Positions 37,050 to 49,190 of a stretch of 64,000 nucleotides of DNA are shown here, piece after piece; the first letter of the stretch is position 1; the number at the start of each line of letters is the position of its first letter. The stretch comes from Cloeon dipterum. Lineage: Eukaryota > Arthropoda > Insecta > Ephemeroptera > Baetidae. Both the position numbers and the translations under genes were made by a program. The notes under the pieces are model-generated. The model had not been told where the DNA came from. It did no database searches and was given only the letters and a program-made list of their open reading frames with translations. The stretch spans positions 30,924,335-30,988,334 of the forward strand of contig NC_088788.1 of NCBI RefSeq assembly GCF_949628265.1, given 5' to 3'.

Positions 37050-39927
37050 TTAGTTAGATATCCCAGCCTTATTTTCTTGCTCAAAACGAGTGCCGTCGCC
37101 CCTTTTTTTCGCTTGCCGCTGGGCAACCTCCACAGGCACGGCCTTCCTGTTGCTGGCCCATCCGAGCCACGCGAAGAAGTCGATGAACATAGTGGGCATG
37201 TTGTACTTGTGAATTCCAAACTCGGATTGACGGTAGTCGTAGGGGAAGGTGTGGTGGTAGTTGTGCCAGCCCTCGCCGAAAGACAAATTGCACGCCAGAT
37301 TCGATTCGGTCGGTGCGATGTTCCTGTAATTAAAGCCAAATCGTTATCTCATTTTTTTACTTTTTTCAATATTGTTGATAGTTGGTGTTTAATCTTTTTG
37401 TGTAAGTGGGATATAAATAGAAAAGGTGTGCCAATTGAGGAACGTGTGCGTGTGTTTCATGTATGGCCAGATTTGTAGATGTTTCAAGGTCCTTTCTCCA
37501 ATTTCACACGACAGCCCTGGCTTGCATTTACTTATTTAGTGGCTTTTACAACCATTCATGCAGTCGTTTTTGCAACTAGGTAATAACAATTTCTAACTAC
37601 AGCCAAGAAGAGAAATCGTCAAAATTTAAATCGTTTAATAACGTTGCTGAATCAGGTATTGTTGAGAAGCTTAGTAAAAAACCTTTATCCTGTCGTTTGA
37701 ATGGCATAACAGGGTGTTTATTCAACTGCTCGCATCTGTTAGGCAGTGTTTGTCAGGATTTATTTGATTTTTATTAATCGAATAGCTTGCCCAATAGCTA
37801 GCCCAGAGGAAGGACACCAAACGTTTTCACTGCGGTTCCTTTATTGAAAATCGCAAAGGAAAAATTTTAATGCTGCATCCGGCCGAGGCTAGAGATTTTG
37901 AAGGGCAATTAGGCACTTTGTTAAATGATTTTGTAATCTCTTATTGTGATTCTAAACGCGGATGTCAGCTCTTTTAGTTGCTTGTATGCGGAAACCAATA
38001 TTTATTCAGACTGCGTTGACACTAAAAAAGCAAATTAAACAAAAACTCCTGATTGTGCTATTTTTTAATAGTCTTCATGCAATCAACAAAAAGGGAAATT
38101 TTGTTTACACTCTATTCCAATTAAATCACAACCAAGGAAAACCGCTCTAAATCAACACAGTAATGACACAATTTGCCAATTTGCCAAATTGACAAGAGGG
38201 AAGCTCGAGCGCGCAATACTTTCTCGGATTCTCGGTAGCCTGATGCGTTTTGCCGAGTGACGCAAGAGTTGCGCACGTGATTGTTATTTATTCCATCGTG
38301 GCTGGGCCGGCGCGTTTCCTAAAACACCGAATCTCGAATGAACGTGCTCCCCAGCGGCCTTGGCTGGCAGTAGGTCATCGTTTAGAGCTCGCGCTGCCTG
38401 CAATTTTTCACAATAACATCTGCAGAAAGCGGCACGGTGAGCGCGCACCGGGCCTAATCTCTGCTAATTGTGATCTCTGCAATTTTCAGGTGTTACAAAA
38501 AATTTTCGCGGAATTTGTCATAGAACCCGAAATATAATGATAGCATTGTCTGCACAATGAAATTTTTACTTGGATGGAAAGTGCGAAAAGTGCATCATAC
38601 ACTTACTTGTCATAGCTGTGGTGTCCAAAGGTGTGGGCGAAACTGTTGACAGCCCAGGTGCCGTTCAGGACGATCATGTAGCGGAAAAGATTGGCCAGGA
38701 AGGCGATCCACAGTGGCTCTCCAATGTAGTTGCGGGCGATGTAGGTGGGAATCACGAAGCAGAACATAGTCTTCATCATAATGAAATTGCTACCGAGAAT
38801 AACAATTTAATTATTGAAGGACAAGCGCAGAAGTGCTTGCTAATTTATTTAGGGGTCCCAGTCTAATTCTATTGGTTTAAATTGCTGTGGATTTTACTTT
38901 ATGGTCTTCGTGGACACTAAATAAAAAATAATGTATTGCAAAAACTTAGTTGCGTTCAGTAAATAAGTCATCATATTATGTTGAAGAGTGGAACCGTCAT
39001 AATATATGATATAAATTATTGAATTGGCGGGATGTAAGTTCATGTTAATATGAGGAAAAATAAACTCACTCGTCAAAGAACTGCACGATTTCGTCGTTCT
39101 TAATATCCGACAAGTCAATTTTGCGTCCTTGCTGGATGCACAGGGGATGCTTTTTCTTCATCAGCCAGCCGATGTGCGAGAAGAAAAAGCCACGCTTCGA
39201 GTTATGTGGGTCGGCAGGCGTCTCACTAAATTTGTGGTGCACGCGGTGGTCGCGCACCCACGTGTAAATCTTGTTCTAAAATTAAATAAGAACAGATATT
39301 GTATAAAAACCAAGTATTTTCAATTTATTTATCTATTTTGCAAAATTTTTCATTGAGAAACCTAATCATTCCAAGTTTTATTATTTGATTTCCCTTTTAA
39401 ATTTTATATTTGAAGGAAAAGGTTAATAGGAACTAAAAATTTTAATTTTCACGGTCATTCTTCCAAAGTTTCGACAAAAATAAGAGAAATAAATTACGCT
39501 CACCTGTCCAGCACACGCATAACAAAGCATCAGGATGACCCTGAGTGGCACGTTCGCCGAGTATGAGCGGTGCGTCCAGAGCCGGTGAACGCCAGACGTG
39601 ACTCCAAACGCGCAGATTAGGCCGTAAACGAAAACTGCAGAAAAAAAATCAAAATTTTTTAGACAATGGCGTTCCTTTGCAAAGCGTCTTATTACAGAAG
39701 AAAATAGTCATGAGCTTGACTTGAGTGATTCCTATGATGAAGCCGCCAATGGAGAGGATGTGCACCGAGGACAGGGCGAACACGTTGAACCATTTGATCG
39801 GCTGGTTGTAGTCCACCTCGCTCTCGTCCATGCTGAACAGGGGTGAGATTTTCTTGGGCGGCATGTCGTCCGCGAAGGACTCCATCCGATCATCGTACAA
39901 GTCGATATCCTCTTTGTTCGGCGGCAT
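37050..39927 (-). CDS. Des3: acyl-CoA Delta9-type desaturase, 341 aa
   Basis: Coding exons: 39927-39696, 39634-39504, 39275-39070, 38789-38607 and 37323-37050; 1026 nt in one frame, phases 1, 0, 2, 2. Ligands: HRLWTH (H94, H99), HRVHHK (H131, H134, H135), NSFAH (N238, H242), GEGWHNYHH (H271, H274, H275). The last intron is about 1.3 kb, the longest final intron in the array. The start is the ATG of MPPNKED. The 77-residue N-terminus is acidic, then hydrophobic from about residue 52. The C-terminus is RGDGTRFEQENKAGISN and lacks the WGTV tail of Des4-Des8, which groups Des3 with Des1 and Des2. The YDK motif before the last exon is preceded by HHS rather than the usual xRP. Confidence 0.93.
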
Positions 39928-40305
39928 CCTGGGGAATGCGACCTTCGTAAATAAAGTCACCTTTGACCTTTACAAGGCTTAAAGGAGCGCCTCTCTAAAT
40001 CAAGTTTTGAGCCATACGAGCATTTTTTTGAACCATCGCAAAATTACTTTATCAGAAAAGCGCCCCAAAAAGTATAAAAGGATAGATCCGATTTGCATTT
40101 AACGCTAGATTTTCTACTAGAACTATCAAATATACTTGGCCAGTGGCTGAATAAAGTTCACGAGGAAGACCTAGGGCCAAACGAATGTTACTCACGCGGC
40201 GTGCAGCGACTAGCAGTTTTCGCCTCCAAGTGCTGCTGCGGAGAGAGTGAAACTGATTTTGCAGCACGCATCTCTCGCAGCCATTTCTCGGCCTAGCGTT
40301 ACTTA

Positions 40306-40370
40306 CAAGGCCAAAAGCTTCATTCTGCGTATAACCCCTCCAAAAGTTCACGTTTCGGTGTTACCTTTAA
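40306..40370 (-). promoter_or_regulatory. Possible Des3 non-coding first exon (weak)
   Basis: A good donor GGCCTT/GTAAGT occurs at about 40306 on the minus strand, about 380 bp upstream of the Des3 start. No clear TATA box or E-box dyad accompanies it. Confidence 0.25.
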
Positions 40371-42389
40371 ATGGCCAAAAAGAACTTGCTAGCTAGAAAA
40401 ACCATGCGTGTTTTTTAACATAAGTGCAATTATCCTTTCACGGTGTTTGCACGACAGTTAATCCTTATTTTGCACATTTCGGACTAAGTCAATGTTAGCC
40501 TTTATAATTCATTTTGAGGCAGGTCCTTTGTGCAAGTTTTTACTTTGCTTTATGAAGAGTCCCTGGCTGACCAATTTAACGAGAATCAATTTAGGTCTAG
40601 CAAAAAATAAATTAACCTTTATAGAAAACGACAAGTTCTCGTGAACCCGTTGAAAGCGTGTCTTTATAACCTTTTTCTCGCTGCATCTGTTTCCTGCAGT
40701 TAGTGGTTTTCAGTAAGCGTTGTAAAGGTCTTTAAAAATCTGCATGAAAGAGAACAAAACCTCAAAACATTAGGAAGTTTAGTGCTTTTTGTGCCGCTTC
40801 AAAGATCACGAACTTGACAAGACCTCTTGATGTTGCCTGAAAATAATTTATGTTTTTCATCAACTTCCGTTTAAAAAAGCCCGTTTGGAAGAAACCTATA
40901 TTTATATTGGCTTATCCTATATAAAATTTAATATTATCTTGCACGATTTAAAACTCTCTGCGTGCTCTGCAAACAATGGTTTTTTTCTTCGTTTGCATCC
41001 GCTTGCGTGCATCGCGTTGCGCTTTTGCTGCTCACCTCTGACTCAGTTTTTGCTACGTCATGAAAATAATGTCTTCCTTTATTTATTCTATTACATAAAA
41101 ATGTCATTGAGAGAGATATCTTCAGGAGCGGAAATTCAATCCTTTTTTGTTCGCAACACCAAAATTAATCATCAAAACGTCGTTAAACAGTAGCGTGCGT
41201 AAATGCACGTAAGAACGTGAATTAAAAAGTGCATTTGCCCTCTTATGAAAGTGAGTCAACCGGTTGGTCCAGAGACCGACTGCTCAGCTTTGGACCGCCT
41301 ACATACTAAAATCTTTATGCGTCTCTCTCCTGGACCATGCAATCCACACACGTGTGTAATTTGGTTGCCTAACAACTCACTAGTCGCGAAACGCTGAGGA
41401 AATCGCTAATAATTTTCGATGTAACCGAGCAGTTTCGCGCTTATACGTAAAATTGAGAGTAGGCACGCCTGGCAGTGAAATTAAATCAACAGGTTGCTCA
41501 GCACAAAGGCCAACAAATAATATTGCTTCCAGGCGAATAGATTATTGGGTTTAGCGAGACTATATGCTGGAGAAATGAAAGCGAGAGCGTATGCAATTTC
41601 GTCAAATACCTATAAACCGCTTTTAGCTACTTATGTCAAGTTGAAGGTACAGCAGCAAGGATTCGAACTGTTTGACCCCATTTTCTCACACGTGAATTTT
41701 GTAGGATATATATCAATAATATATTTTTAATACTTTTTATATATATTTTTTGGGGGAAATAGCCATTCGTTTTTTAAAATAAGCTTACCTTACTCTTAGA
41801 TGTGGATGCACGATTAACTTGCGAGTTGCTGTGGATTCCCCGGCTGCAATTGTAGCTCTGCAATACTCGAGATGCATAATGGTCGTTATAATTGTGATAA
41901 TTATCTGCTTCTTACTCCTTACCTTGGGAGGTGGCGTCTTGAGCATCGCGCAGGATATGTTTTTGCAAACAAATAAATCAATCAAGCTTGCTTGGCTGAC
42001 AAGTGAAAAACTTGTTTGGGACGTTGAATTAAAATGCCGGATATTTTTGACCTCAAAGCTTAAACGTCATTACGCTCAACTATAATAGTTTCGGTTCTTA
42101 CACAAAATCAAGGACCTCGTCAGGATTTTTCAATAAAATTGTTAGGGATGATTGCATAAAAAAAACCAGCAAATATTTTGCAACTGCTCTATATACAAGT
42201 AATCTATTGAGTATGCCTGTTAAAATTACTACATTTTATTCGCTGCATTATATTTAAAAGAAATATACAGTAACAAAAACGTTAGCTATTTTTTCTTAAA
42301 ATCCATTAATGGTCTTTCACAAAATTTCGTGGTAAGATGCTAAATTGAAAGCAGTTTTCCATGAAGATCCAGAGTTTTGAGAGGTTTTA
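40371..42389. other. Des3-Des4 spacer, no supported gene
   Basis: Read on both strands. Open stretches at 40885-41193 and 41819-42085 have no family features. A tRNA B-box-like GGATTCGAACTG at about 41657 has no matching A box. Confidence 0.35.
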
Positions 42390-43943
42390 TTAATAAACAG
42401 AACAATCTTTGTCACCAATTACCGGGACGCCGCCGACCGTGCCCCAAAATACGTGCGTGCCATCTCCAGACCTTTGCGCCCTTCTTTTAATCATCTCTGG
42501 AGAGGCGACCTTCAAGTCGTACGCCAAGCCAATTTTCGCAAACATATTGATGACGCGCATGGTGGGATTGAAGTAGTCCATGTCAGAGGTGCGGTAGTCG
42601 AATGGAAATGCGTGGTGATAGTTGTGGTACCCCTCTCCAAAAGTGGCGATTGCGACGGGATAGTTTTCGACTGCCTTCAGGTTACTAAACGACCATATGA
42701 CTATAGAGTTATACAATGCTAAAAAGATTCGGTTTGCTCACGTGTCATAGGGCCGACTGCCCATCGAATGTCCAAAACTGTTGAGGCTGAACACAGCGTT
42801 CAGCACGAGAACGAACCTCAGGGCGTTGAAGAGGAACGCAGTCCACGTGTCCTCGCCCCAGAAGTAGACAGGCACAGTCGTTGGAAGGGCGAAGCATAGA
42901 ATAAGCCGCAGCACTTGATAATGCCTTGAGTAAAAAATTAATAATATTAGCAAAAATAAACTGATGATTTTTCGTACTAAATGATGTGCAAGCTCTAGTT
43001 TTCCTTACTTGTCATGGAAGCTGACAATTGGACAGCTTTTAATGTCACTGATGTCGATCGACCGTCCTTTCTCCAAGACCAGCGGGCTTTTCTTTTTTGC
43101 GAGCCAACCAAAGTGAGCATAAAAAAATCCACGCCGCACATCATACGGATCCGCTTCAGTTTCGCTGAATTTATGGTGAATGCGATGGTCTCGGACCCAA
43201 TACCTGATCGTTTCCTGAAACATTATTTTGTAATATAAAATTCTGCTCCCTACAAGAAATATAATCTATCACACTCCATATGCTTTTTTTCCTTTTTATA
43301 TGATACCAAAGTGATTTTTTATTGTTTTAAATTCATTTTACTAAGCATATTATCCTAGTTTCTACAGTAAGATTATTTATTTAAAACTTGAAAAAATTTA
43401 TTCTTATTTTTTCTTGAAATTTTATTTTATTCAAATTTATGAAACAATTACTGCACTATATTCAGCTAACAAATTGGATAATTTCAATGCGCTGCTTCAA
43501 ATAACTATAATTATTATTGGGAGAAAATTATGCACTCACTTGACCTGAAGCAGCAAAACAAATCGCTAGTAAAATTTTCAGCGGTGTTTTGGCTTTGTAA
43601 GTTTTGTGCGCCCAAAGTCGGTGAACTCCAGCCGACACGCCGAAACCGCTGAAGAAGAAATAGAACGCATCTGAAACATGAAATTTAATGCACCCTTTGC
43701 GCCTGCTTCCTAAATGACGGGGAATGTTCACTTACTCCAGAGATATGTTTGCCACTGGGTGGCAGTCAGTTTGAACAGCAGGAAATAAATCGACAGCGAG
43801 TGGAAGAAGACCAGATGAAATATCGCGACAAAATTGTATCCGCGGTGATTCTTCTGAGTTTCAACGATCTTTTCCTCTGTCCGCGTGTAATCGTGTTGGC
43901 CTTTTACTTGATTTTCATCAACAATCACCGTGTTGGTTGCCAT
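42390..43943 (-). CDS. Des4: acyl-CoA Delta9-type desaturase, 340 aa
   Basis: Coding exons: 43943-43736, 43670-43540, 43214-43009, 42924-42742 and 42684-42390; 1023 nt in one frame, phases 1, 0, 2, 2. Ligands: HRLWAH (H86, H91), HRIHHK (H123, H126, H127), NSFGH (N230, H234), GEGYHNYHH (H263, H266, H267). The residue before box III is Tyr, where most copies here have Trp and mammalian SCD has Phe. The start is MATNTV just after an acceptor-like ggacttttag. The C-terminus reads [21 protein letters not shown], the first of the five copies with this tail. The last-but-one introns are short (57-86 nt), giving a compact gene of 1.55 kb. Confidence 0.93.
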
Positions 43944-44030
43944 TATTAATAAACCTAAAAGTCCAATCGGAATAGCTATGCCTTAAAATAACTAATTTCT
44001 ATATTAATAAATTTACTTACTTGAGCGAAA

Positions 44031-44130
44031 GAGTTGATCTTCGTGACAGGCTGAGAGAACAATGAAGCCCACATTTTAAATGTGCATTAAATGAGCGCAT
44101 TTCTTTTTTTAAAATCAGGTGGTGGTGGTC
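44031..44130 (-). promoter_or_regulatory. Des4 promoter, leader exon donor and CAGGTGG element
   Basis: Donor CTCAA/GTAAGT at 44031 ends a putative non-coding exon that splices to the exon carrying the Des4 start. A TTTAAAA TATA-like box lies near 44075. CAGGTGGTGGTGG (plus-strand spelling) occupies 44116-44128, about 85 bp from the donor, matching the spacing in Des5, Des6 and Des8. Confidence 0.45.
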
Positions 44131-44945
44131 CAAAATCAGCCTTCAATCAGTACCACGGCTATTCCTGAATCTTGTTAAACTGATCTTGTATGAATTACTG
44201 GGTTAAGTTGTTGTAGAGGAAAAATTCGTACTATCTGATTTACCCATATTAGGGCTTGCAGGCATTACATGCATGATTATAATTACCATTTTTATACGTT
44301 CGATTCCAACGTCTGCTTGTATACAATATTATGGAAAAATTTTAATATATCTTTTCTTTGTGCTGGCGAAATGCTTCGTGAAGTCCTCTATAGCTTGCGC
44401 ATAAACAATCGTTTACTATAAAAATGTCTACCAATCAAAATAACCCTAATCTAGCGTAAATGATATACAGTACATTTTGCACGCATTTATTTTGATTTAC
44501 TTGCCCAGCACATACGCTTGATAGTCATGAGGGGTGGGCATGAAGCTGTTTTTGTGTGGTGGGTCACCTTCATTGTAATCGTTTTCATATCTATTTTTAG
44601 CAAACCAGTCGAACATTCACCATAAAAAGGGATGAGACTAGCAAGGTCACTTGCAAAGAAAATGAAAAATTACGCCACATAAAGAGAAGAATTCCAACAA
44701 TAATTTACATTTTCATTTATTCATTTTCTCTCTATTTAATAAATTATTGACAACATTCATATCAAAAATTAATTTTGGCATCGTGAATTAATGAGTTAGA
44801 AAGTATTCGGATCCACACATTATAGATATTGATTTTTCTAATTGTAATAAATAGATTATTTACTTTAAATAAATAGATTTAACTTACCAGAGAATGATGT
44901 GTATAGTAAGTTTTGTGAATAAAAAAACAAATTGACTGTTAATTT

Positions 44946-45205
44946 GTGCCGCATTCTTCGAGACTGAAACTATTATGATTAAAGAGAACTGGCGTGTCCC
45001 AGATTTTCTTTGTCATGGCTATCACTATATTTTCTGCAGTAATACAACGTTTCATTACGAATGTAGATGTAATTTCTGTGATCAGACTTGTGAAAAATAT
45101 CATATTCAAAAGTGCACAGAAAGAAAATTGACTTTGAAAGTAGCAGCAAAAATAAATTATATGTAGATTTAAAGTTGCACGCATATTGCTTTTAATAAAT
45201 AATTG
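44946..45205 (+). repeat. Dispersed repeat, copy 1
   Basis: It is homologous over about 260 bp to the minus strand of 53895-54182. Shared blocks include TGTAGATGTAATTTCTGTG and TGTGAAAAATATCATATTCA, and the end TTGCACGCATATTGC before an AATAAAT tail. Both copies contain a short peptide pattern FHYE..CRCNFC, but the frames around it are broken differently, so this looks like a decayed mobile element. Confidence 0.65.
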
Positions 45206-46267
45206 CCTATTTTATATTTTAACTGTAAGAAAACAATCACCGTTTTCATAGACCATTGAGCTTATTTTCCATATTATGTCTAAATTCTCCGTACTATTAT
45301 TTATAACCTAAAATATAAATTCTTAGAACTTTTGGTATAAAGGCTAATTATCATTATATCCATTGCCTGGAAAATATATTTTTCAGAATCGAGCCTAGTC
45401 GACATGGTTCACGTAGCAATTTTAGTGTCACACTTCTCTCACTTCATTATACTCTGCAACAAGTGTGTCTTGCATACCTCGCGGGCTGTCTAAGTGCCAG
45501 GCAAACGTTTTATCCTTGCAGACGGTGGTGGGAGGCTGATTCGGTCACGGTTTTACGATTGGTGGATCTATAGGAAAGGGTTGCTATGCATACAACGCAT
45601 TTTTTGCCTGTCTTTCCACGTATAACCACGTTTTTTTGGATATATATTTATAAATGAAGGCCACCGCCAAAGCGCCCTGATGATTTAAGCAGTTAAGGAA
45701 GAATTTAAGTGATGGAGTTTGCACTACATCATATATTTATCTATAATGTTGGCGAGGACTGTGCCTGTACATTGCTCAACCAATGCCAGGCGAAAATGAT
45801 AAATTCGTAGATAATAATGTGTCAAAGAAGTATGTTATATTGGAAAATTATTTGTGTTGATTCATTCATGATTAATATAAAATTAATTTGTTGTTTGCTT
45901 CTCATTTTATACATAAATTGAGCGGTGTTATTGGGACTCGGCGTGCTCATAGCCCACGGGAAATGCTGATCGGAGGCTCAAGAAACTTAATTTTTCCCCG
46001 CAAATCTTGCAAATAGAATTAGCACTTTCTACAACAGCTTTCCAGTTTGATAGTTGATAGCAAAGTAAGTTTGAAAAATCTATTTTTTAATTTTGAGAAT
46101 TTTGAGAAGAAGATTTAATGCACTTGATTAATTTCCGCAAAGGTATGCAAGTGAAGATTGTAGGGCACACTCCACTTTCCCACTGACACAGTGAAAATAA
46201 GAGCAGTAAAAGTTATGTGACCGTTCGAGGGAAACTTTTACTTTCGTTTTCATGCCGCAGCCGACTT

Positions 46268-46621
46268 TTAGAAAGTGGTGCTTGTCCCAGATCGAGCATT
46301 AGCCCAGGTTAGGGTGCGCTCAAATCCTCCTGGCCGCTCTGGACTAAGGAGAAAGTGTGCCTTTGTGTGATATTGGAGTAGGCCGCCCGCGTGAGCTATA
46401 TTGCTGTATCCGATCCAGCCCTCGAACTTGAACTTGATGCGCATGGAAATCACTTTCGTTTTCACTTTCTCGCTCGCGCGACATCTGCGCCCGGGCTGCA
46501 GGAGGAAAAAGTGAAAACTCTCGCCGTCATCTACAACGCGTAGTCGCGTAACCGTCGCGGGACTGACGGGAGCATTGCGCTCTCGATTGCTGCTCGATTC
46601 AAGGTTGGTCAAGGGCGACAC
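46268..46621 (-). other. GC-rich open stretch of unknown nature
   Basis: A 117-codon minus-strand frame in a patch far richer in G and C than its surroundings. No signal peptide, domain or clear splice site is seen. It might be an exon, a structured RNA or a transposon relic; direct repeats of CACTTTC-type motifs occur in it. Confidence 0.2.
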
Positions 46622-46699
46622 GTGATTTGCGGAAATAGTCCGTGCCGGCCCGCATGCTGTTTATTTGTTTTGAAATTTCACATGCTATTCATAAACAAA

Positions 46700-46741
46700 A
46701 ATAAGGCAATAAAAGAGGAAACTATCATTTATTGCCTTATT
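46700..46741. repeat. 14-bp perfect inverted repeat
   Basis: AATAAGGCAATAAA at about 46700-46713 is matched by TTTATTGCCTTATT at 46728-46741, with a 14-nt loop. Its function is unknown; it lies about 170 bp before the 5S-derived element. Confidence 0.75.
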
Positions 46742-46910
46742 GTTGTTTGTTGTTCAGTGGAATGATTCGGGACGAAAAAATTAATTAAAATAGGAAGCAT
46801 TGCTAGCATTAGCAACCAGTCGATTTAAATGATTTAGAACAAGAAGCCTAATGAAAATTAAACATAAATAACTTAACAATGTACAATTACTGTAAAAAAA
46901 TGATAAGATA

Positions 46911-47285
46911 GTCTGGGGTGTAGCATGCTGGGCAAACCCGTTCTCGTTAGATCACCGAAGTTAAGCAGCAAGCAGCATGATGTGTTGCAGTCAGTTTCTG
47001 GATGGGTGGCCGACCGCCTGGCTGCCGGCTGCATAGCTCTAGGCAAACTTGCTACTCGCGGTTTGCAACTTTCCAGCATGCGTGATTTGGCATCACGGGA
47101 CGAATATCTAGCGTTTCAAAAAGTCCTCGATGCGGAGGCAAGTGGCCCTTGAGTGGGCTGGGTCCCTGTGCGGCCTGGTGCGCCCATGTTATCCGTTCGC
47201 GGTGTTATTGGCACCCGGGTTTCAGCATTCGTGCTAGTGCAGTGCGCGCCCTTCCCGCTCCGAGAGGACAGGGATTAAAAGCAAA
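46911..47285 (+). mobile_element. 5S-rRNA-derived SINE-like element
   Basis: The first 120 bp follow the 5S rRNA pattern. It starts GTCTGGGGTGTAGCATGC, then has CCGTTCTCGTTAGATCACCG, the internal promoter A box AGTTAAGCAGCA (about 46960-46970), and box C-like GGATGGGTGGCCGACCGCC (about 47000-47018). About 255 bp of unrelated GC-rich sequence follow, ending AGGGATTAAAAGCAAAAAC. A 5S head joined to a foreign body is how SINE3-class elements are built. No target-site duplication was clear and only one copy was found in the window. The alternative is a 5S pseudogene plus unrelated DNA. Confidence 0.65.
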
Positions 47286-49190
47286 AACTACGCTAGTGAA
47301 AATTCAGATGTAACCAAATTACCATAAAAGCCTCGGGAAATCGTATCAAACCAATACAAGTATTAGATGTTAGCAATGACAACACCTACTTTTTCGCATA
47401 AGGAATAAGAGTTTCATTCTTATTTAATCAAGTTTTATCATTCTATGGTTTTGGGCTAAAATTGAATTATTATAAATCTGCTTTAATGTTTACAGTCATT
47501 TTTATTAATATTCATTTATTTTACACCATCGGCGCACGACTTAATTGCAATTTAGTTTTTTTATATGGTAGCTTGGGATAATTTTAAAGGTTTTTTGATT
47601 AAGTCGAGTGAATGATACATTCTATAGTAAGCGAAGAATCACAATAGATACATTTACAGTAACTTCAGAATGAAAACATTTATAAGAACCGATTAGGAAA
47701 TGATAGGCATGAGAGGAATACCTTGTTTACCTAACTCAATAGTTTTACAATTTTATTGATCCAATCAAATTTAGACATAGCAGGAGTTTCATAACATATT
47801 TGCGGCCGATAGATTGTCGTTATATAGTTCTATTGTTTAAAAAGCAGTTGTAAAAGGGAAAGAGAATTTGGACAGAGGTCATTTGAGCTATTTCATTGAC
47901 GAATCTAGATTTCAAACCACTTGAATTGCTGCAAGATTGAACATAAAATTTATATAAATTATTTGAAATCCCTCCGATATTAGTCTAGTTTGATGCTAAT
48001 AAAATTATAACCTGGCATTTCTGACAACTTTTTTCACTCGAGCAATGGCTGTAAGATATGTTTTTATTTATTGACTAATAATTGATAATATATTATTTAT
48101 TGTACAATCGTTTTTGTTCCTCATATTTTGTTATCTAATTCAGACAGTTGGCCCTCCCCAAAATTTTGCGCATCACAGTTCAACTGACAATGATGGAACC
48201 CTTATATAATCTGACATCATATCAATGTTGTGTTAATAGGTGTGATTGAAAAGATTTTAATTTTTTGCTGCTCGAATTTTCGTCACTGCCATTGGTCGTC
48301 CGTTACACGTAGCAGGATTGGTAAATTTGCGGTGTACTTTGTCCAGACAATATCTCAATCGGTGAAAAAATAATAGAGGGGGACCTTTTTCCTCTCTCAA
48401 ACAAAAAGCGTCTAAATTATACCCAAGGGCAGCTGCGGTTGTAAAGTCTGATCCATCACTAAAAAATGGAGTAATTTCGTCGCCCTAATAAAATTATTCA
48501 CCTTGAATCCATCTGATTTTGTTATCCCATGCCATTGGAGAGCTTAAAAAATATTCGTTAGAGTCTCATTATCCTCATCTGCTTAAAAGCGTTAAAATGT
48601 TAAAATGCCACAGTAGCACCGAGCACCGAAAATGAGATTGCAAAAAGTCATGTATAGCTCAAGAGAATGAAGCGATTAGAGCGTTGTTAAATTATAGCGC
48701 TCGATTTCCTGGCGCAATTTTTGTTGCATAAATTTGGTACGATTATTATGAGGTATTAGATAATGCGGTTATCTAATTCAACATCGTTCATTTCGACTTG
48801 ACTTTCTATTTTATTAAAAAATATATTTTTCGCAACAGTTTTTTCTCTGCGTACATGGATAGCAAAAATCAGTTCGTTTTCAATATTTTAAAACTTAACA
48901 AATTATTGGTTTGGTCACAGTTAACATTTTAACAGCTTTAAAAACAAATTCAACCAACATATAATTATTGCCTGACTTAAAATTCAGGTTTGAAGGGAAA
49001 TGAATCGAGATTATTTTGATTTTTTTTACCGCTTTTACATCTTTATTATATTAATTTACCATTTAAAATTCATAAACACACGTACTTCTTTCATTTTAAA
49101 TTATATGCATACACCAATAAAATATAGAAATTTAATTAACAATATTCAAATTGTATACATCTCTTTTCCCTTAATTTCTAAATTAAAATC
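47286..49190. other. No supported gene
   Basis: AT-rich spacer between the 5S-derived element and the Des5 stop codon; no feature could be supported. Confidence 0.4.

Larger units (their letters stand above)
44131..49190. other. Des4-Des5 spacer: repeats, no supported gene
   Basis: About 5 kb, the longest spacer inside the Des2-Des8 block. It holds the dispersed repeat (44946-45205), a GC-rich open stretch (46268-46621), a short hairpin (46700-46741) and the 5S-derived element (46911-47285). The rest is AT-rich and featureless. Confidence 0.45.

Noticed and set aside
41640-41690. tRNA T-arm-like GGATTCGAACTG
   Set aside because: No A box, acceptor stem or anticodon arm could be folded around it.
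49000-49190. Plus-strand frame reaching into Des5 exon 5
   Set aside because: AT-rich read-through antisense to Des5.
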